Of a stretch of 64,000 bases of DNA, positions 41,227 to 52,262 are shown piece by piece. Positions within the stretch are counted from its first letter, which is position 1; every line of letters starts with the position of its first letter. Source of the stretch: Sisyra terminalis (Eukaryota > Arthropoda > Insecta > Neuroptera > Sisyridae). The notes under the pieces were generated by a model. It searched no databases and had not been told where the DNA came from. It was given only the letters and a program-made list of their open reading frames with translations. The DNA is taken from NCBI GenBank assembly GCA_958496175.1, contig OY292274.1:59654630-59718629 (forward strand), given 5' to 3'. The position numbers were made by a program, and so were the translations under genes.

Positions 41227-41801
41227 TAGTGTCCGACCGAGACTTCTATATAAGGTAATGTTTTGTAGAAAAAAAAAGTTAGTCATAATTAGTCAGTCAT
41301 TACTTTTAAATCCTCTAAGTATTAATTAATTATCAAGTCTCTAATATTTGAGCTAATCATAAACATAACAAATTATTATCACTTCTTATTTCAAGTAAAT
41401 TATTTGTGCTGAAAAAAGGAGTTGATTTGGAAGAAATACACTTAATATTTCTTTTTAATATTAGTAACGAATAACATAAAATAAATTAAAAAATAAAATT
41501 AAGGTTAACTTAATATTTTTAAGTATTCAAACAGAAACTACTCTTTCTTAGATCTTTAAAATAAAAAAAAACTCTTGAACTTTGATCCGTTTTCTCTAGA
41601 ACTGAAAAGAATATTGAAAATAATTTTAATGAACTGATGATTACTGATAATATTGAACCAAAATTAAATATTACTAATATAATTGAAGGATCTAATATAT
41701 GTGAGAAACAATGATTTTTCAACATTTTCATTTCACAAATTCAGTATCGGTTGTAGTATCGGCTTGACAGCAGCCGAAACCGAAACCTCGGTCGGACACT
41801 A
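41227..41801. mobile_element. hAT-like MITE family H2, copy 1
   Basis: The ends are inverted repeats beginning TAGTGTCCGACCGAG, and the right end complement reads TAGTGTCCGACCGAGG. Flanking 8-mers CTTATTTC and TTAATTTC match at six of eight positions, as in an old hAT insertion. The interior matches the element at 50134-50660 (GTCTCTAATATTTGAGCTAA, then GGTTGTAGT, then GCAGCCGAAAC). No coding capacity. Confidence 0.72.
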
Positions 41802-42153
41802 TTAATTTCAAAGAAAAAAAATGTTTATTAAATTTGGATGAATTGCATGTTTGCTTCAATGTAAAGCTTTCGTAGCTGATTAAATTGGATGTTGAACTGT
41901 TTAATAGACTTTCCATTTAATGAAATAATGTCCACTACTCAACGTCCAATACGATCGAATATGAACGTTTTACGCAATTTAAAGTTATATAATATATCAA
42001 ACAATTCAACGGATTTTGTGGGATTTATTTAACTTCGGATGAGCTTTTCTTTCAAATGAAGCCAATAGAATTTTGTTTTTTGATGCTTAGCAAAACTAAG
42101 ATTAAATAATTGATCAAAACTATCCAAAATATATTTTTAATATACTCGTTTTA

Positions 42154-42726
42154 TTACCCCACATACTCATATTCTGCATTTTTGAACTGCATTTTCATAG
42201 TTTTGTATTTTTCAAGGTCTTCTTTCTGGGATAGTAATAATTTTTTCTTTTGAAATTCATTCATCGTTGCAGTACGTTTTGTGGCATATTCTACAAAAAA
42301 ATAAGGAAACTTCTTGTCGTAACTTTCAATGAAATTCTCAGCTTCTCTATGTAAAAAAATAAAAAGATATCAGGTACAATGAACTAATATTATCATAAAA
42401 ATATGATAACGAACTGTTCGGTTAAAAACGTCAAAATCGCCCATTTATTTTCTTCATTTACAAAAAAATCAAATATATCGACATCTTCAAACAAGTCGAG
42501 AAGGAATCTCTAGAAAAATAACATGGTTTCAGCACTAAGAAAATAAAATTTAATGTATATTATAGGATAATAATACCTTGTTTATTGGTTTTTTACAGCT
42601 TGAATATTTTACTATGACGCGATAAATTAAATACCTGAAAGTCAATGGTTTATAAATTATTTGTAATTAATAGCTTATTCGCTTCTAAACTTACTCTTCG
42701 GAATCGTCTATTTCATTTAAACTCAT
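42154..42726 (-). CDS. Uncharacterised 125-residue protein
   Basis: Four exons splice in frame: 42695-42726, 42577-42634, 42415-42509 and 42154-42346, with GT-AG introns and matching phases throughout. The protein starts MSLNEIDDSEEYLIYRVIVK, is rich in acidic and aromatic residues in the middle (RFLLDLFEDVDIFDFF), and ends with a basic, helix-prone region (FQKKKLLLSQKEDLEKYKTM) that could form a coiled coil. There is no signal peptide or membrane segment. I do not recognise the family. The donor of exon 3 (GTTCGT) is weak, the others are standard. Consistent splicing and an intact frame support a real gene. Its stop is about 1.5 kb upstream of the first Tudor exon seen, on the same strand. 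Confidence 0.6.
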
Positions 42727-43498
42727 TTTGTCTGAAAATGTAGCTTAATGTACTTTCAAATAAGTTAGGTTAACTTTGAGAGTATTCAAGTTTTATCGAA
42801 GAAAAGGAATTTAATATGTATTTACAAGAGGAAAGAACTAAAAGTCAGAATTAAAATAAGCGTAATAATAGAAAATTAACTTATTTACCTACTTTCCGAT
42901 GTAGATCATTGAAAGAGGAACCTCGTATTTCTTTTATTACAAGTATCGAAATTTGAAATAGTCAAAAACAGTATTAAACATGTTAAACAAGCATGATCTT
43001 AAAACTATTGTTGCGCATGCTCGTTTTTTTTTAAATGGAAAACGCGGTATACAAAGTTATGGTACCCATAACAATTACTTATTTCTTATTTAAAATTACT
43101 TATATTAGATATTATTATTTAAATTGGATTATTACTTAAATTAGAATGACAAAAAAGGCAAAGGAATTATACTTTTGAAAAAAGTCATTGATTATTTTAA
43201 TAATTAATCAACAAATTATTTTAATATACGATACAAAAAAAAACTTTTTTCTAATAGGTAGTTATCTATTACATAAAAATAAATTGAGACTTCCAAAGAA
43301 TAAATCATCCATGAAAGAGAAAATAAAAAATGAAAGAACTGTTAAATAGATAAAGTTTCCAAACATATAATAGAGAACTGAAATGCAGAAATAGCAAATA
43401 TTTGAATGAAACATTATTCTGAAGCAAAATAAGATTTTTTCGCTGACTTTGAACAGTTATACTGTGTATACAATATATAGGATATATTGCGGTTCATT
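42727..43498. other. Intergenic spacer
   Basis: Probably holds the promoter of the minus-strand 125-residue protein gene. No motif is clear. Near 43451-43495 lies one extra copy of the ATACTGTGTATACAATATAT end of the hammerhead-bearing foldback family. Confidence 0.4.
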
Positions 43499-44121
43499 TC
43501 CAACATGGGGCACAGACCCCCCAGTGGGGCATGGCAATATTTTGATGGGTCATAGACAGGACATGTACCCTTCGACTGACTATACCAAAAACTATGGGAT
43601 AATTCGAGAATGAGTAATTAACAGTGAATTGTTTTTCATTAGTTTCAGAATAATGTGTATACAATATACAGGAAATATTGCGGTCCAATTTATGTAGTAT
43701 AATTTAATATAATAATATATAAAAATCACACCATAAACATGAATCTGAACAGAAGTTCAAACAAAAATATTCGTGACGTATTGCCCAGATACGTATTTCG
43801 ATTGTCAAGCAATTTTCGATTGTTCGATTGTCAGGCAATACGTCACGAATATTTTTGTTTGAACTTCTGTTCAAATTTGTGTTTATGGTATAATTTTTAT
43901 ATATTATTATATTAAATTATACTACATAAACTGGGCCGTAATATTTCCTGTATATTGTATACACATTATTCTGAAACTAATGAAAAACAATTCACTGTTA
44001 ATTACTCATTCTCGAATTATCCCATAGTTTTTGGTATAGTCAGTCGAAGGGTACATGTCCTGTCTATGACCCACCAAAATATTGCCATGCCCCACCGGTG
44101 GGGTCTGTACCCCACGTTGGG
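43499..44121. mobile_element. 620-bp near-perfect palindrome (foldback MITE)
   Basis: Arms of about 310 bases are inverted copies with very few differences. They begin CCAACATGGGGCACAGACCC on the left and end as the complementary GGGTCTGTACCCCACGTTGG on the right, with the centre near 43815. Because arms match so well, the same peptide frame appears on the minus strand at 43494-43688 and on the plus strand at 43955-44150; neither is a gene. The centre contains ACGTATTGCCCAGATACGTA and GAAATACGTATC on the complement, the remains of a hammerhead core. The high arm identity suggests recent transposition or arm-to-arm gene conversion. Confidence 0.85.
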
Positions 44122-45423
44122 AATGGTGGCTCTAGGGTCATTTATCCCTAACGAGGTTTTCAAAATCAGAGGACCTATTCCATTGCTCTTTATAATACTT
44201 CCAGGACTTCAGTAGGTCTCTTTCTTTTTTTCTTGAGGCCTTCCAGTTTTCTTCTTCAAAATTAAGTACAAATTATTTTCTTCTGAGAATGTGGTCTTTC
44301 CAATAAGCAATTTTCTTCTTGTTACTGTATCGATGATAGTTCTTTTTTTGTTGACTCTTCTTAACACATCCTTACTTATAATTTGATTCATTAATTTAAT
44401 TTTCTTTACTTTTCTTCAGCACTTTTTTCAAAACTCTTCAGATATTTTTCCTTTTTGTTTTCTTCAAGCCCTAGCTTTTGGTCCATAAAATGAACAACCA
44501 TTTCAATTATTTCCGGTGTTCCAATTTTTTAATTGATCCACTTTTAATTTTGCAGCTATAAAATGCAAATTTCTCCGATGGAATTACGCTCTTTAATTTC
44601 ACTATTGGCTTTTTTATTTTTGGTGATGATATTTCCCCAATATTTAAATGGGTTCACGTTTTCTTATTGTATATTCTTCACGTTGATATTTTTCGCATCG
44701 ATATCCTCATGATTGTTAGCTTTATCGTATTTAAATTACAACAATCACACGATGTAACATAATTTGTTATCTTCCTTCTGTGTTTAACTAACAGTAGGTA
44801 CCAATTCGACATCATATCTGACCATCATTATGACCAATTATGACCATGATGATTTGATCGCCCATTGTAAAAGTTCCACTTTTTTATAGTATTCTTGTTT
44901 AAATTAAAATTATATTTTTTTAATTACAACTTTTAACCACAAAGACTGCGTTTAATGATGTCGATATACTCCATGGACATTTCATGAAGTGTTCCTGAAA
45001 TTTTACCTTTGCAAACCTTTACAGTCAAGATTGCTGTGCAATGAAATAAGATAATTAACATTAAAATTGTAAATAATTTTATTTTGTTAAGGGTTTTCCA
45101 TCTGTGTAAGATTAAAAATGAAATAAGATACTGTAAGATACGTTGTAACTATTTTTTTCTTGCAAGACAAAATACTTATAAACGATAATAATAAATTTAA
45201 TTAGGAAGTCAAAATGTGGATATCATTGAAATATCGGAAGTTCAAATCAGTTTTGACAATTAAAAAAATAAAACGCGAAATTTATAAATAAAAACGTATT
45301 TTCTGTGTTATTTTGGTGTTTAAATATATAAGGAATGTAGAAGGATATGAAGGGTTGTTAAAACTGGAAACGTAAATTTCATTTTGGACTTAGATTTGCG
45401 GGCTAATTTCGTTCAATTAGAAA
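44122..45423. other. Intergenic spacer upstream of the channel gene
   Basis: AT-rich sequence without recognised exons. The channel promoter should lie toward the right end. Confidence 0.4.
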
Positions 45424-48400
45424 ATGGCAAAGTATAATCGTTTGGTAAATGAATCCAATCAATTCAATATAGTATGTTTGCGATCCCTTTGTTGTATGGT
45501 ATTTGTTTTAGTTTGAAAAATATGGACATGACTGTGAAATGGTTTTTGAACAGGATGTTATTACCACTTCAGTTCCTGGAAATTCTTTACGAGCTCGATT
45601 TCTTCGTAATTTTATTTTATTTACAACCGTATCTGAGTTAAATAGTAATAGCAAACTATATTTACGTAGCCAAGCGGCTATTGCACGAGAAAAAAATAGG
45701 CATTTACAAAATTTTCGATATGTTATTCATCCATTCAGTGACGCTAGGTTTTGAACTATTTATTCAGAAATTTATGATTATTCCAATAAATTTTATTGAT
45801 TTTTAGAATGACCTGGCAATTTATAATGACGTTCACATACTTTATATCAATTATACTATTTTCATATGCAACAACGTTTGGGAATGAAAACTTTTTTTCT
45901 GATGCACCCTTACAAATTAGTTGTATATTAGTAAATGTTATATGTTGGATTGATATTGTAACTAATTTCAATACAGGTTTCAGAGATACGAAAACAAAGG
46001 AAATAATACTTGAAAGAAAAAAAATAATTAAGTATAAAGAAACATCCCTCAATTAATAGTCGAATTTATAATCATAGTACTAATGAAACTTTCAGCTTCC
46101 ACCCCTATTGACCCAATTGTGGAACATGGTCGAATCAGTTATGCAATATTTACATAAAGTCTGACATAGTGGCTAGTTGGTCAAAAGAGAAATATTAACC
46201 CTATCATATAATTGTAATATATTTCAAAAATTCCAAAAATTGAGAAGTAATTAGACTTACCCACTGCGCTTACATACAAATACAAATAGCCATAATTGAA
46301 AGAGCGAAATTTGAAAAGTTTTTTTGGCTATGGAGATTTTTTAATAATACATAAAATTTATAACTCATTAAGATGCAGAGGTTAAATTTTCCGAATTCAT
46401 AACATGCCAGTAAATTTTGGTAACTCAAAGACCAAAAATAGTTTCTAATATTTCTTTTATCGGGTTATATTCGTCCTCCATAAGGGGTGTGGAAAATTGA
46501 GGATGTGGATTAGTGCCTTCATTGAAGTTTCAAGATATTATTTTGTATGTCATATGAAATGGTTCGAAAATATTCAACACTCGAAAAATTTTCAGTAAAT
46601 TTTCCTTTAAGTCCTCCTCTTTCACTAATAGTGGGCTGATCGAGCAATGTTCACAAAACTACATAAATCCGCAATTATACGTTAAGTGGAAATAGGAATC
46701 TAACAAAAAATAAGTTTACCTTTGACTTCATAAAAGCTTTCACAAAAAAATTGATTTTCTAAATCGTTTCCCCAACATGATAGGAAAAGTGTCAGAAAAC
46801 TGTAAATATAATTTTTTTGGCATTTATGTCGACAATTTTCCGAAAAATGATTGGAAAAATTAACTTTTTCCGAAGAATCTTTTGTCCCAAGCTTGGCGAG
46901 AAGCATAATAACAGCATATAACCCTGTTAAAAAAATCATTTAAAAGCATTTTAAATGTTCAAAAAACCTATTAAAAGTGCTTTAAAGTTATTGAAGACAT
47001 TTTAATGTAATGGTTTCAAAATGCCTCTAAATGCGTTTATTAACTGGGAACAGTACTATGATTATAAAGTGGATCGACAAAGAATTTAGAAAAACACTAA
47101 GTATTAAACTTAAAAAGAAAATATCTATTTTGTTACAGGAATTATGTAAGAACTTATTTTTTTATCGATTTTTTCTCATCAATGGCGCTTATTGTAATGA
47201 AACTATTTCAATACATTAACTGTACAAGCATTTGCCATGTGATACTTCAGTTGATGTCTTTTCTTAAAATATTTAGAATTCCTACAATATTTGAATATAA
47301 ACAAAGTGTTGTTGAGGTGAATATTTTTTTATACAAATATATTTACAAATATATATTATAATTATTTTTTTCAAGGCATTAAAACTGAATTTTACTACAG
47401 TCTCAGTGATATTATTGCTTACTTTTTTTCTACTATATGTTCACATAGTTGCATGTGCAATGTTTTACATAGCTAATTTTAGGAAACCATTGTTTTTACC
47501 ATATCAAAAGTATAAAGCATGACGTTAAACACGAAAATATACTTCACTAATTTTTCGCTTTCTTTTAGCACTTTTACAAAAGATAATGGTACTCGTGTAA
47601 ACGAATACGCCAAAGCCTTTTTTGTGGCATCCTGTATAATTACTGAAAGTGGGAATATTCCGAAGGACAAAGAATCCGAGGAAATTATTTTTACGATATT
47701 GATTTGGATTTTATCAAAAGTGTTATCGATTTTGTATGTAGGTGAGGTAAATTTCTGAAATATTCTTTTTGTATAAGATTAAAGTATAGTTATTTTCTAG
47801 CGCAATTAATGCAAATTGTACAAAGTGTAACATCATCTCGTGCTAAATATCATGAAATGGTTAGACAATTAAGAGAATATATGTGCCACAAACAATTACC
47901 GCTATCAATGCAAAGACGTCTCTTACAATATTATGAGTTTAGATTTCAAAAAAGCTATTTTCGAGAAAGTGAAATTTTAAGTACTATTTCAGGACAACTA
48001 CGACAGGTATAACTAAATATTTATACTGTGCATACAATATATAGAATATATTGCAGTACAATTTATGTAGTATAATTTATTATAAAAATATATAAAAATC
48101 ATCACAAAGCAGTTACGGAGTGATCCAAACTACTTGATGACCACTGAGGAAGATTGCTTGGCAATCGAAATACGTATCTGAGCAATACGTCACAAATATT
48201 TTGTTTGAGCTTCTGTTCAAATTTATGTTTCTGGCATGTTTTTTATATATTATTATATTAAATTATACTACAGAAATTGTACCGCAATATATTCTACTGT
48301 AACGTGACGTCTCAAAACTGTATTGAGTTCACGTTATGAGTTCTTTTATTTCTTTGGAAATAAATAATCGATTTCACACTTAACAATCACTTTCTTAAAA

Positions 48401-49855
48401 CAATTGTCGAAACAATCACTTAAATGATAATAATTACTTATAATCGAAACCACATTAAAATAACAATCGCTTTGTTGTAACGGAAATTCAAAACTGAACT
48501 TCCGTACTGAACTGTCCTTTTTGCTCGAATTAAGCCCCTTATATACCCACAACTCAACGTTCTCGAATGTTCTATCACTTACTAGACGTTTCTCGAATAT
48601 TCTATATGTGCATTCGTATTGGTGAGAGAGAGAAAGAAGTCACTAAACGAATCGCGTGCCGGCACGGCACAGAGAAAGACAGACTTCATCCTTTTCTGTT
48701 ACACTATATATTGTATACACAGTATAACTGTTCAAAGTCAGCGAAAAAAATATTATTTTAAATATTTAAAGTTTAATTTTTCGTTTCTAGTGTTTCCATT
48801 TGCGATAAAAGACGCTATGAACACTATAAGACCTTCTTTTAAAAGCGGTTATTTTTTAGTCATATTTTACTTTTAAATCTGTTATCAGACATGGTAGCAT
48901 GGTAGACTTAAATTTAAAGAAATGATAGCTTATAATTTTTTTTTACAAAATTTTTACTATTTCGATTGCCGATTTTCGTGGGGACAAGTGCCCCATTGTA
49001 CCACTAGTCTCCTTCCGCTCTAGAATGAATTTTCTCATGCTTTTTAAAATATTTCCCTTCTTCGTTTGTTCATTTTATTTAAACTTCCTGATTCTTTACA
49101 CAAATCACCTCGAATCTCTTTAATATACCCACATATTGTATTTTCTTATCTTTCCTAACTTTCATCCTTACGTTCCTTTTTTCGTTAATTTTTTTTTTGC
49201 CAGTAGGTACTTTTGATATAATAAAGAAAATACTTTTTGAGTATATTTCCTAAACTTTAATAGGCTTCGGTTCCACTAAAAATTCTTGATTTAAACTTTC
49301 AAGTTACAATCTAATATAAATTTCTTGTTTTCAGGAAATTGTTCTACATAGTTGTCGTCAATTAGTAGAAAATGTAACATTTTTTAATAATTTACCCTTA
49401 TCTTTATTAGTTCGAATAGTTTCCTGCTTAAGATCGGAGGTTTTTCTTACAAATGATGTGATAATTAGAGCCAATACAACAGGAGATGCAATGTATTTTA
49501 TAGCTTCAGGAACAGTAGCGATATTTACTAGTTCTGGTTAGTATAATTATTAATACTTGCTTTTTTTTAAAAATTAATTTATTCAACAGGAAAGGAAGTA
49601 TGCCATTTAGAAGATGGTTCTCATTTTGGTGAAGTGGCACTAGTAATGAAAGACGAAAAACGGATAGCATCTGTTGTGGCAGTTGAAATTTGTGAATTAT
49701 ATCGATTGGATAGGAAAGACTTTGTTCGAGCAATTCATCCATATCCTGATTTATTGGAAAATATTGAGCATATTGCGATTGAACGATTAGAGCGTACTAA
49801 TCTTTTAGATGAACAACATAAACGATTGTTAGCAGAAAGAATGTTTAAAGCTTAA
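45424..49855 (+). CDS. Divergent HCN/Ih-like cyclic-nucleotide-gated channel subunit
   Basis: Nine exons splice in frame to 555 residues: 45424-45471, 45512-45747, 45807-46031, 47139-47316, 47376-47509, 47569-47741, 47801-48006, 49335-49536 and 49590-49855. The HCN layout is clear: HPFSDAR before S1; S1-S2 in exon 3; S3 YFFIDFFSSM (176-185); S4 about 201-222; S5 VSVILLLTFFLLYVHIVACA in exon 5; the pore in exon 6; S6 and C-linker (SSRAKYHEMVRQLREYM); and a C-terminal cyclic-nucleotide-binding domain with FGEVAL (480-485) and KRIASV, R492 matching the phosphate-binding arginine. HCN channels carry the hyperpolarisation-activated Ih current. Two things are odd. The filter position reads CIITESG (296-302) instead of CIGYG, and S4 keeps only K213 and R216. 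The first intron would be only 40 bases. It could be a modulatory subunit or a neofunctionalised insect paralogue. No frame breaks were found. Confidence 0.85.
46700..46939 (-). other. Possible antisense exon of a small secreted protein in channel intron
   Basis: Within the intron between channel exons 3 and 4, the minus strand has an ATG at 46939 opening MIFLTGLYAVIMLLAKLG, which looks like a signal peptide. A cysteine-bearing segment follows (ENCRHKC, SCWG, FFCESF), and the frame meets a possible donor, AAAG|GTAAAC, near 46729. A further frame lower on the minus strand (near 46550-46650, beginning CEHCSIS) is open but could not be joined in phase. I do not recognise the family, and chance is possible. 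Confidence 0.25.
48144..48180 (+). ncRNA. Hammerhead-ribozyme-like core F (best conserved, type I layout)
   Basis: Core elements in order: CTGAGGA (48144-48150), A, stem II GATTGC/GCAATC (48152-48157 with 48161-48166) closed by a TTG loop, GAAA (48167-48170), a six-base self-complementary stem III TACGTA (48171-48176), then TC with predicted cleavage after 48178. The layout equals the classic GAAA, hexamer, UC arrangement of satellite hammerheads. Stem I next to the core is short (CA with TG), with further pairing possible only across an internal loop. All core bases I know to be essential are present. Confidence 0.62.
48298..48703. mobile_element. Solo LTR
   Basis: The insertion begins TGTAACGTGACGTCTC and ends CTTTTCTGTTACA, so it has the TG...CA ends and the short TGTAAC/GTTACA inverted repeat of LTR retrotransposons. 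Flanks CTAC (left) and CTAT (right) look like a 4-base target duplication with one change. A TATA-like CTTATATACCC at about 48538 fits an LTR promoter. No internal retroviral-type domains are present, so it is a solo LTR produced by recombination. Confidence 0.72.
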
Positions 49856-50133
49856 ACTTTATAATTGTAATATTATTTTATTCTATGTTTATTAAAAGAC
49901 ATGTTGAGTTGTAATTAATTATTGCAAAGTATTTGAACAATTGCCATTGCAAAAGTAGGAGCTTGACTATTTTTTTTTCTAAAACTTATTGGAAATCTAC
50001 CTTGAAAATCATAGTTTTTGATAAATCCATTGCTATTGATGTACTGCTTAACGTGTCTACTACATATCAACCCAAAAGAAATTATTTTCCAGCAAAAAAA
50101 TTAATCAGAAAACCACAAAAAGAATGATATTAG
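49856..50133. other. 3' flank of channel gene
   Basis: Contains the probable 3' untranslated region of the channel transcript. No feature besides AT-rich sequence. Confidence 0.4.
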
Positions 50134-50660
50134 TAGTGTTCGACTGATACTAGTTTTTACGGCCAAAACCGAAACTGAATTTCGGCAGCAGTTTTAGTTT
50201 CGGCTGAAACCGAAACTTCCATATAAGTTAATGATTTCATAGAAAAAAAGGTTACTTATAACTAGTTAGTCTTAACTTATAAATCCTATAGGTATTTATT
50301 GATAATTTAGTCTCTAATATTTGAGCTAATCATTAGCATAACATATTATTATGATATAACTTCTTATTTCTTTTTACTTAATATGTTTAGGTAGACAAAA
50401 CAGAAAGCATATTTTCTTACATCTTTAAAACAAAATAACTGAAAAAAAAATATTAAAAATGGTTGTAATGAAATGATAACAAGTAGTATTCATAATTGAA
50501 GAATCTATAATATAAGTGAGAAACAATAATTTTTTAACATTTTCTCTTTTTTTAACATCATCTCACGAATTCAGTTTCGGTTGTAGTTTCGGCTTGATGA
50601 CAGCCGAAACTCGTTTTTTTGCCGAAACTAGGCCGAAATCGAAAGTTCGATCAAACACTA
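50134..50660. mobile_element. hAT-like MITE family H2, copy 2
   Basis: The termini TAGTGTTCGACTGATAC and (complement) TAGTGTTTGATCGAACTT are imperfect inverted repeats. Flanking 8-mers GATATTAG and CAAATTAG match at six of eight positions. Subterminal CCGAAAC/GTTTCGG repeats occur at both ends. The interior matches 41227-41801. Confidence 0.72.
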
Positions 50661-52030
50661 CAAATTAGGCATAATTTATCAGCGAAGAAAAGGTTTGAAA
50701 TTGTGAAATATTGAAGAAACTATTCAGGTAGTGGACAAATAAAGAATGTCTCAAGTATTACCTAAGAAATATACCTAAGAAATTTTAATTTTTGGTCAAA
50801 CGTTTATTGTTATTTATAGAAAGAGTAGAGGACTATGAACGTATATGAGAAGAAATATATTTCGTAGACGTTTTTGGAAAAACTGTAAAACGTATTACTT
50901 TTTCCCGGAAAAATTTTCGTGCGTAAAAGTAATCTTTAAACTTAAGACTAGTTTTAATAACCGAAACCGCAACTTCTCTTAAAACGGTGAGTTCCATATA
51001 ATTTGTCGCTATAATTAATGTATTAATTCTCAGTAGAAATGCCTCTTCTTAAAAAATGACAAATTTGAAGATAATCTGGAAAAGATTAGAAAACATTTAC
51101 GGTTTTATTCTCCATGTGACTAATAAAAAATATTTTTTACTTCTTATATTTATTTAATTTTCGTATATGCTTTAAAACCTTTTCCAACAATTCAAGCATT
51201 TTTTTTGTAATTTTGTAACTTTATTTTACATATGATACCGAAATTTATAACTGAATTATTTGGCCTCCTTATTTTTTTTTATAAGTTTTCATGTTGTAAA
51301 ATAAAATCTTTATGATTAAACCTATTCAAATTGTGTAAAGTAGGGTATTCGGGTAAAAAAGGGCAATAATTTTTTGGTAGCATTTCCATTGTGTTTTATG
51401 AAAAGTATGGATTTGATTAGTTGTGAAAAATAAAAAAAAACATGTTAGTTATATTTATATCATAATGTATTAACTCTAATTGTAAAGAAATCTTGTATAA
51501 ACAAAGCTCATTAATGGTTTGGTCAGAATGCTTGCGGAATTAGAAGTCAATGAGGCAATATCAATTAGTTTGATAATTAAGATTACATAAGTCATCACTA
51601 AAAAGCAAGACAATTTATCAATAATGCGAAATGGAACCAGAGTTCAGTATTATAAAATAATATCTAATAGTGGCTTTAGATATCGAAAGATAATTCCCTA
51701 AAATTTAAGTTATATAATTGTTATTTGTTTTTGTTGAATTTACCAATGAAAAATAGTGTTACAACATTTCTGCGCGTAGAAAAATTTATTGAATTCATCA
51801 GTTACTGTTATTGTTGTAAGGCAGGGGTATAGTTTTAATTTAAAATGCAATTTATTCATAATTTTCCAGGTGTTTTAATAGTGATTCTATTAATCAAAGA
51901 GTAGATGAATCCAACAAATCATAGATCATGGAAATCGGTTCAACCATTCTTTAGTTATAAATAGTACAACTAATACGACTTTATTTTATAAATATAGATT
52001 TTAAGAGATGATAATATTCAGGTCTCAGCT
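50661..52030. other. Intergenic spacer
   Basis: AT-rich, with no gene or repeat end recognised. Confidence 0.4.
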
Positions 52031-52108
52031 TTTATTAAATAAGAAGACAATTCAGGTTGTTTGAGATCGGTTTTTTTATTTAATATTTTTTAATATTCAA
52101 ATTAGCTA

Positions 52109-52138
52109 CGTTTCGTTACGTATGGTAACTTCATCAGG
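52109..52138 (-). ncRNA. Hammerhead-ribozyme-like core D
   Basis: Minus strand: CTGATGA (52137-52131), A, stem II GTTAC/GTAAC with loop CATAC, GAAA (52114-52111), then CGTA and GCTAAT. The triplet GTA fits the NUH cleavage rule, and AGC before the core can pair with GCT after the cleavage site as a 3-bp stem I. Stem III is reduced to ACGU, the minimal form reported for Penelope-like elements, which is proposed to work as dimers. Confidence 0.6.
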
Positions 52139-52230
52139 CTTCTTGAAGCACAAAAAATATAATAGTTTCAATTTAAATTCAATAAATAAATAAATTTATT
52201 ATATTATTTATTTTTTGTGATTCAAGAAGC

Positions 52231-52262
52231 CTGATGAAGTTACGATACATAACAAAACGTAG
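52231..52262 (+). ncRNA. Hammerhead-ribozyme-like core E (mutated)
   Basis: The partner of core D on the other arm. CTGATGA (52231-52237) is intact, but GAAA has become AAAA (52254-52257) and stem II is weakened (GTTAC opposite ATAAC). Loss of the conserved G at the start of GAAA should abolish cleavage. Confidence 0.5.

Larger units (their letters stand above)
48010..48745. mobile_element. Foldback MITE interrupted by a solo LTR
   Basis: The left end ATACTGTGCATACAATATAT and the complement of the right end, ATACTGTGTATACAATATAT, are inverted repeats of the same family as 43.45 and 28.75 kb. Within the right arm the element is split by the LTR-like insertion at 48298-48703; removing that restores a normal arm. 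It lies in the channel intron between exons 7 and 8 and contains a hammerhead-like core at 48144-48178. Confidence 0.75.

Noticed and set aside
41728..41916. ATG at 41916 (MESLLNSSTSN) as first exon of the Tudor gene
   Set aside because: The frame runs into the hAT-like MITE, and after removing that insertion it meets a stop almost at once.
43494..44215. Matching ORFs on both strands (peptide THYSETNEKQFTVNYSFSNY)
   Set aside because: They arise because the palindrome arms are inverted copies; the peptide resembles no protein.
47031..47219. Plus-strand 62-codon ORF in the channel region
   Set aside because: The real exon (47139-47316) uses another frame that matches S3-S4 of HCN channels.
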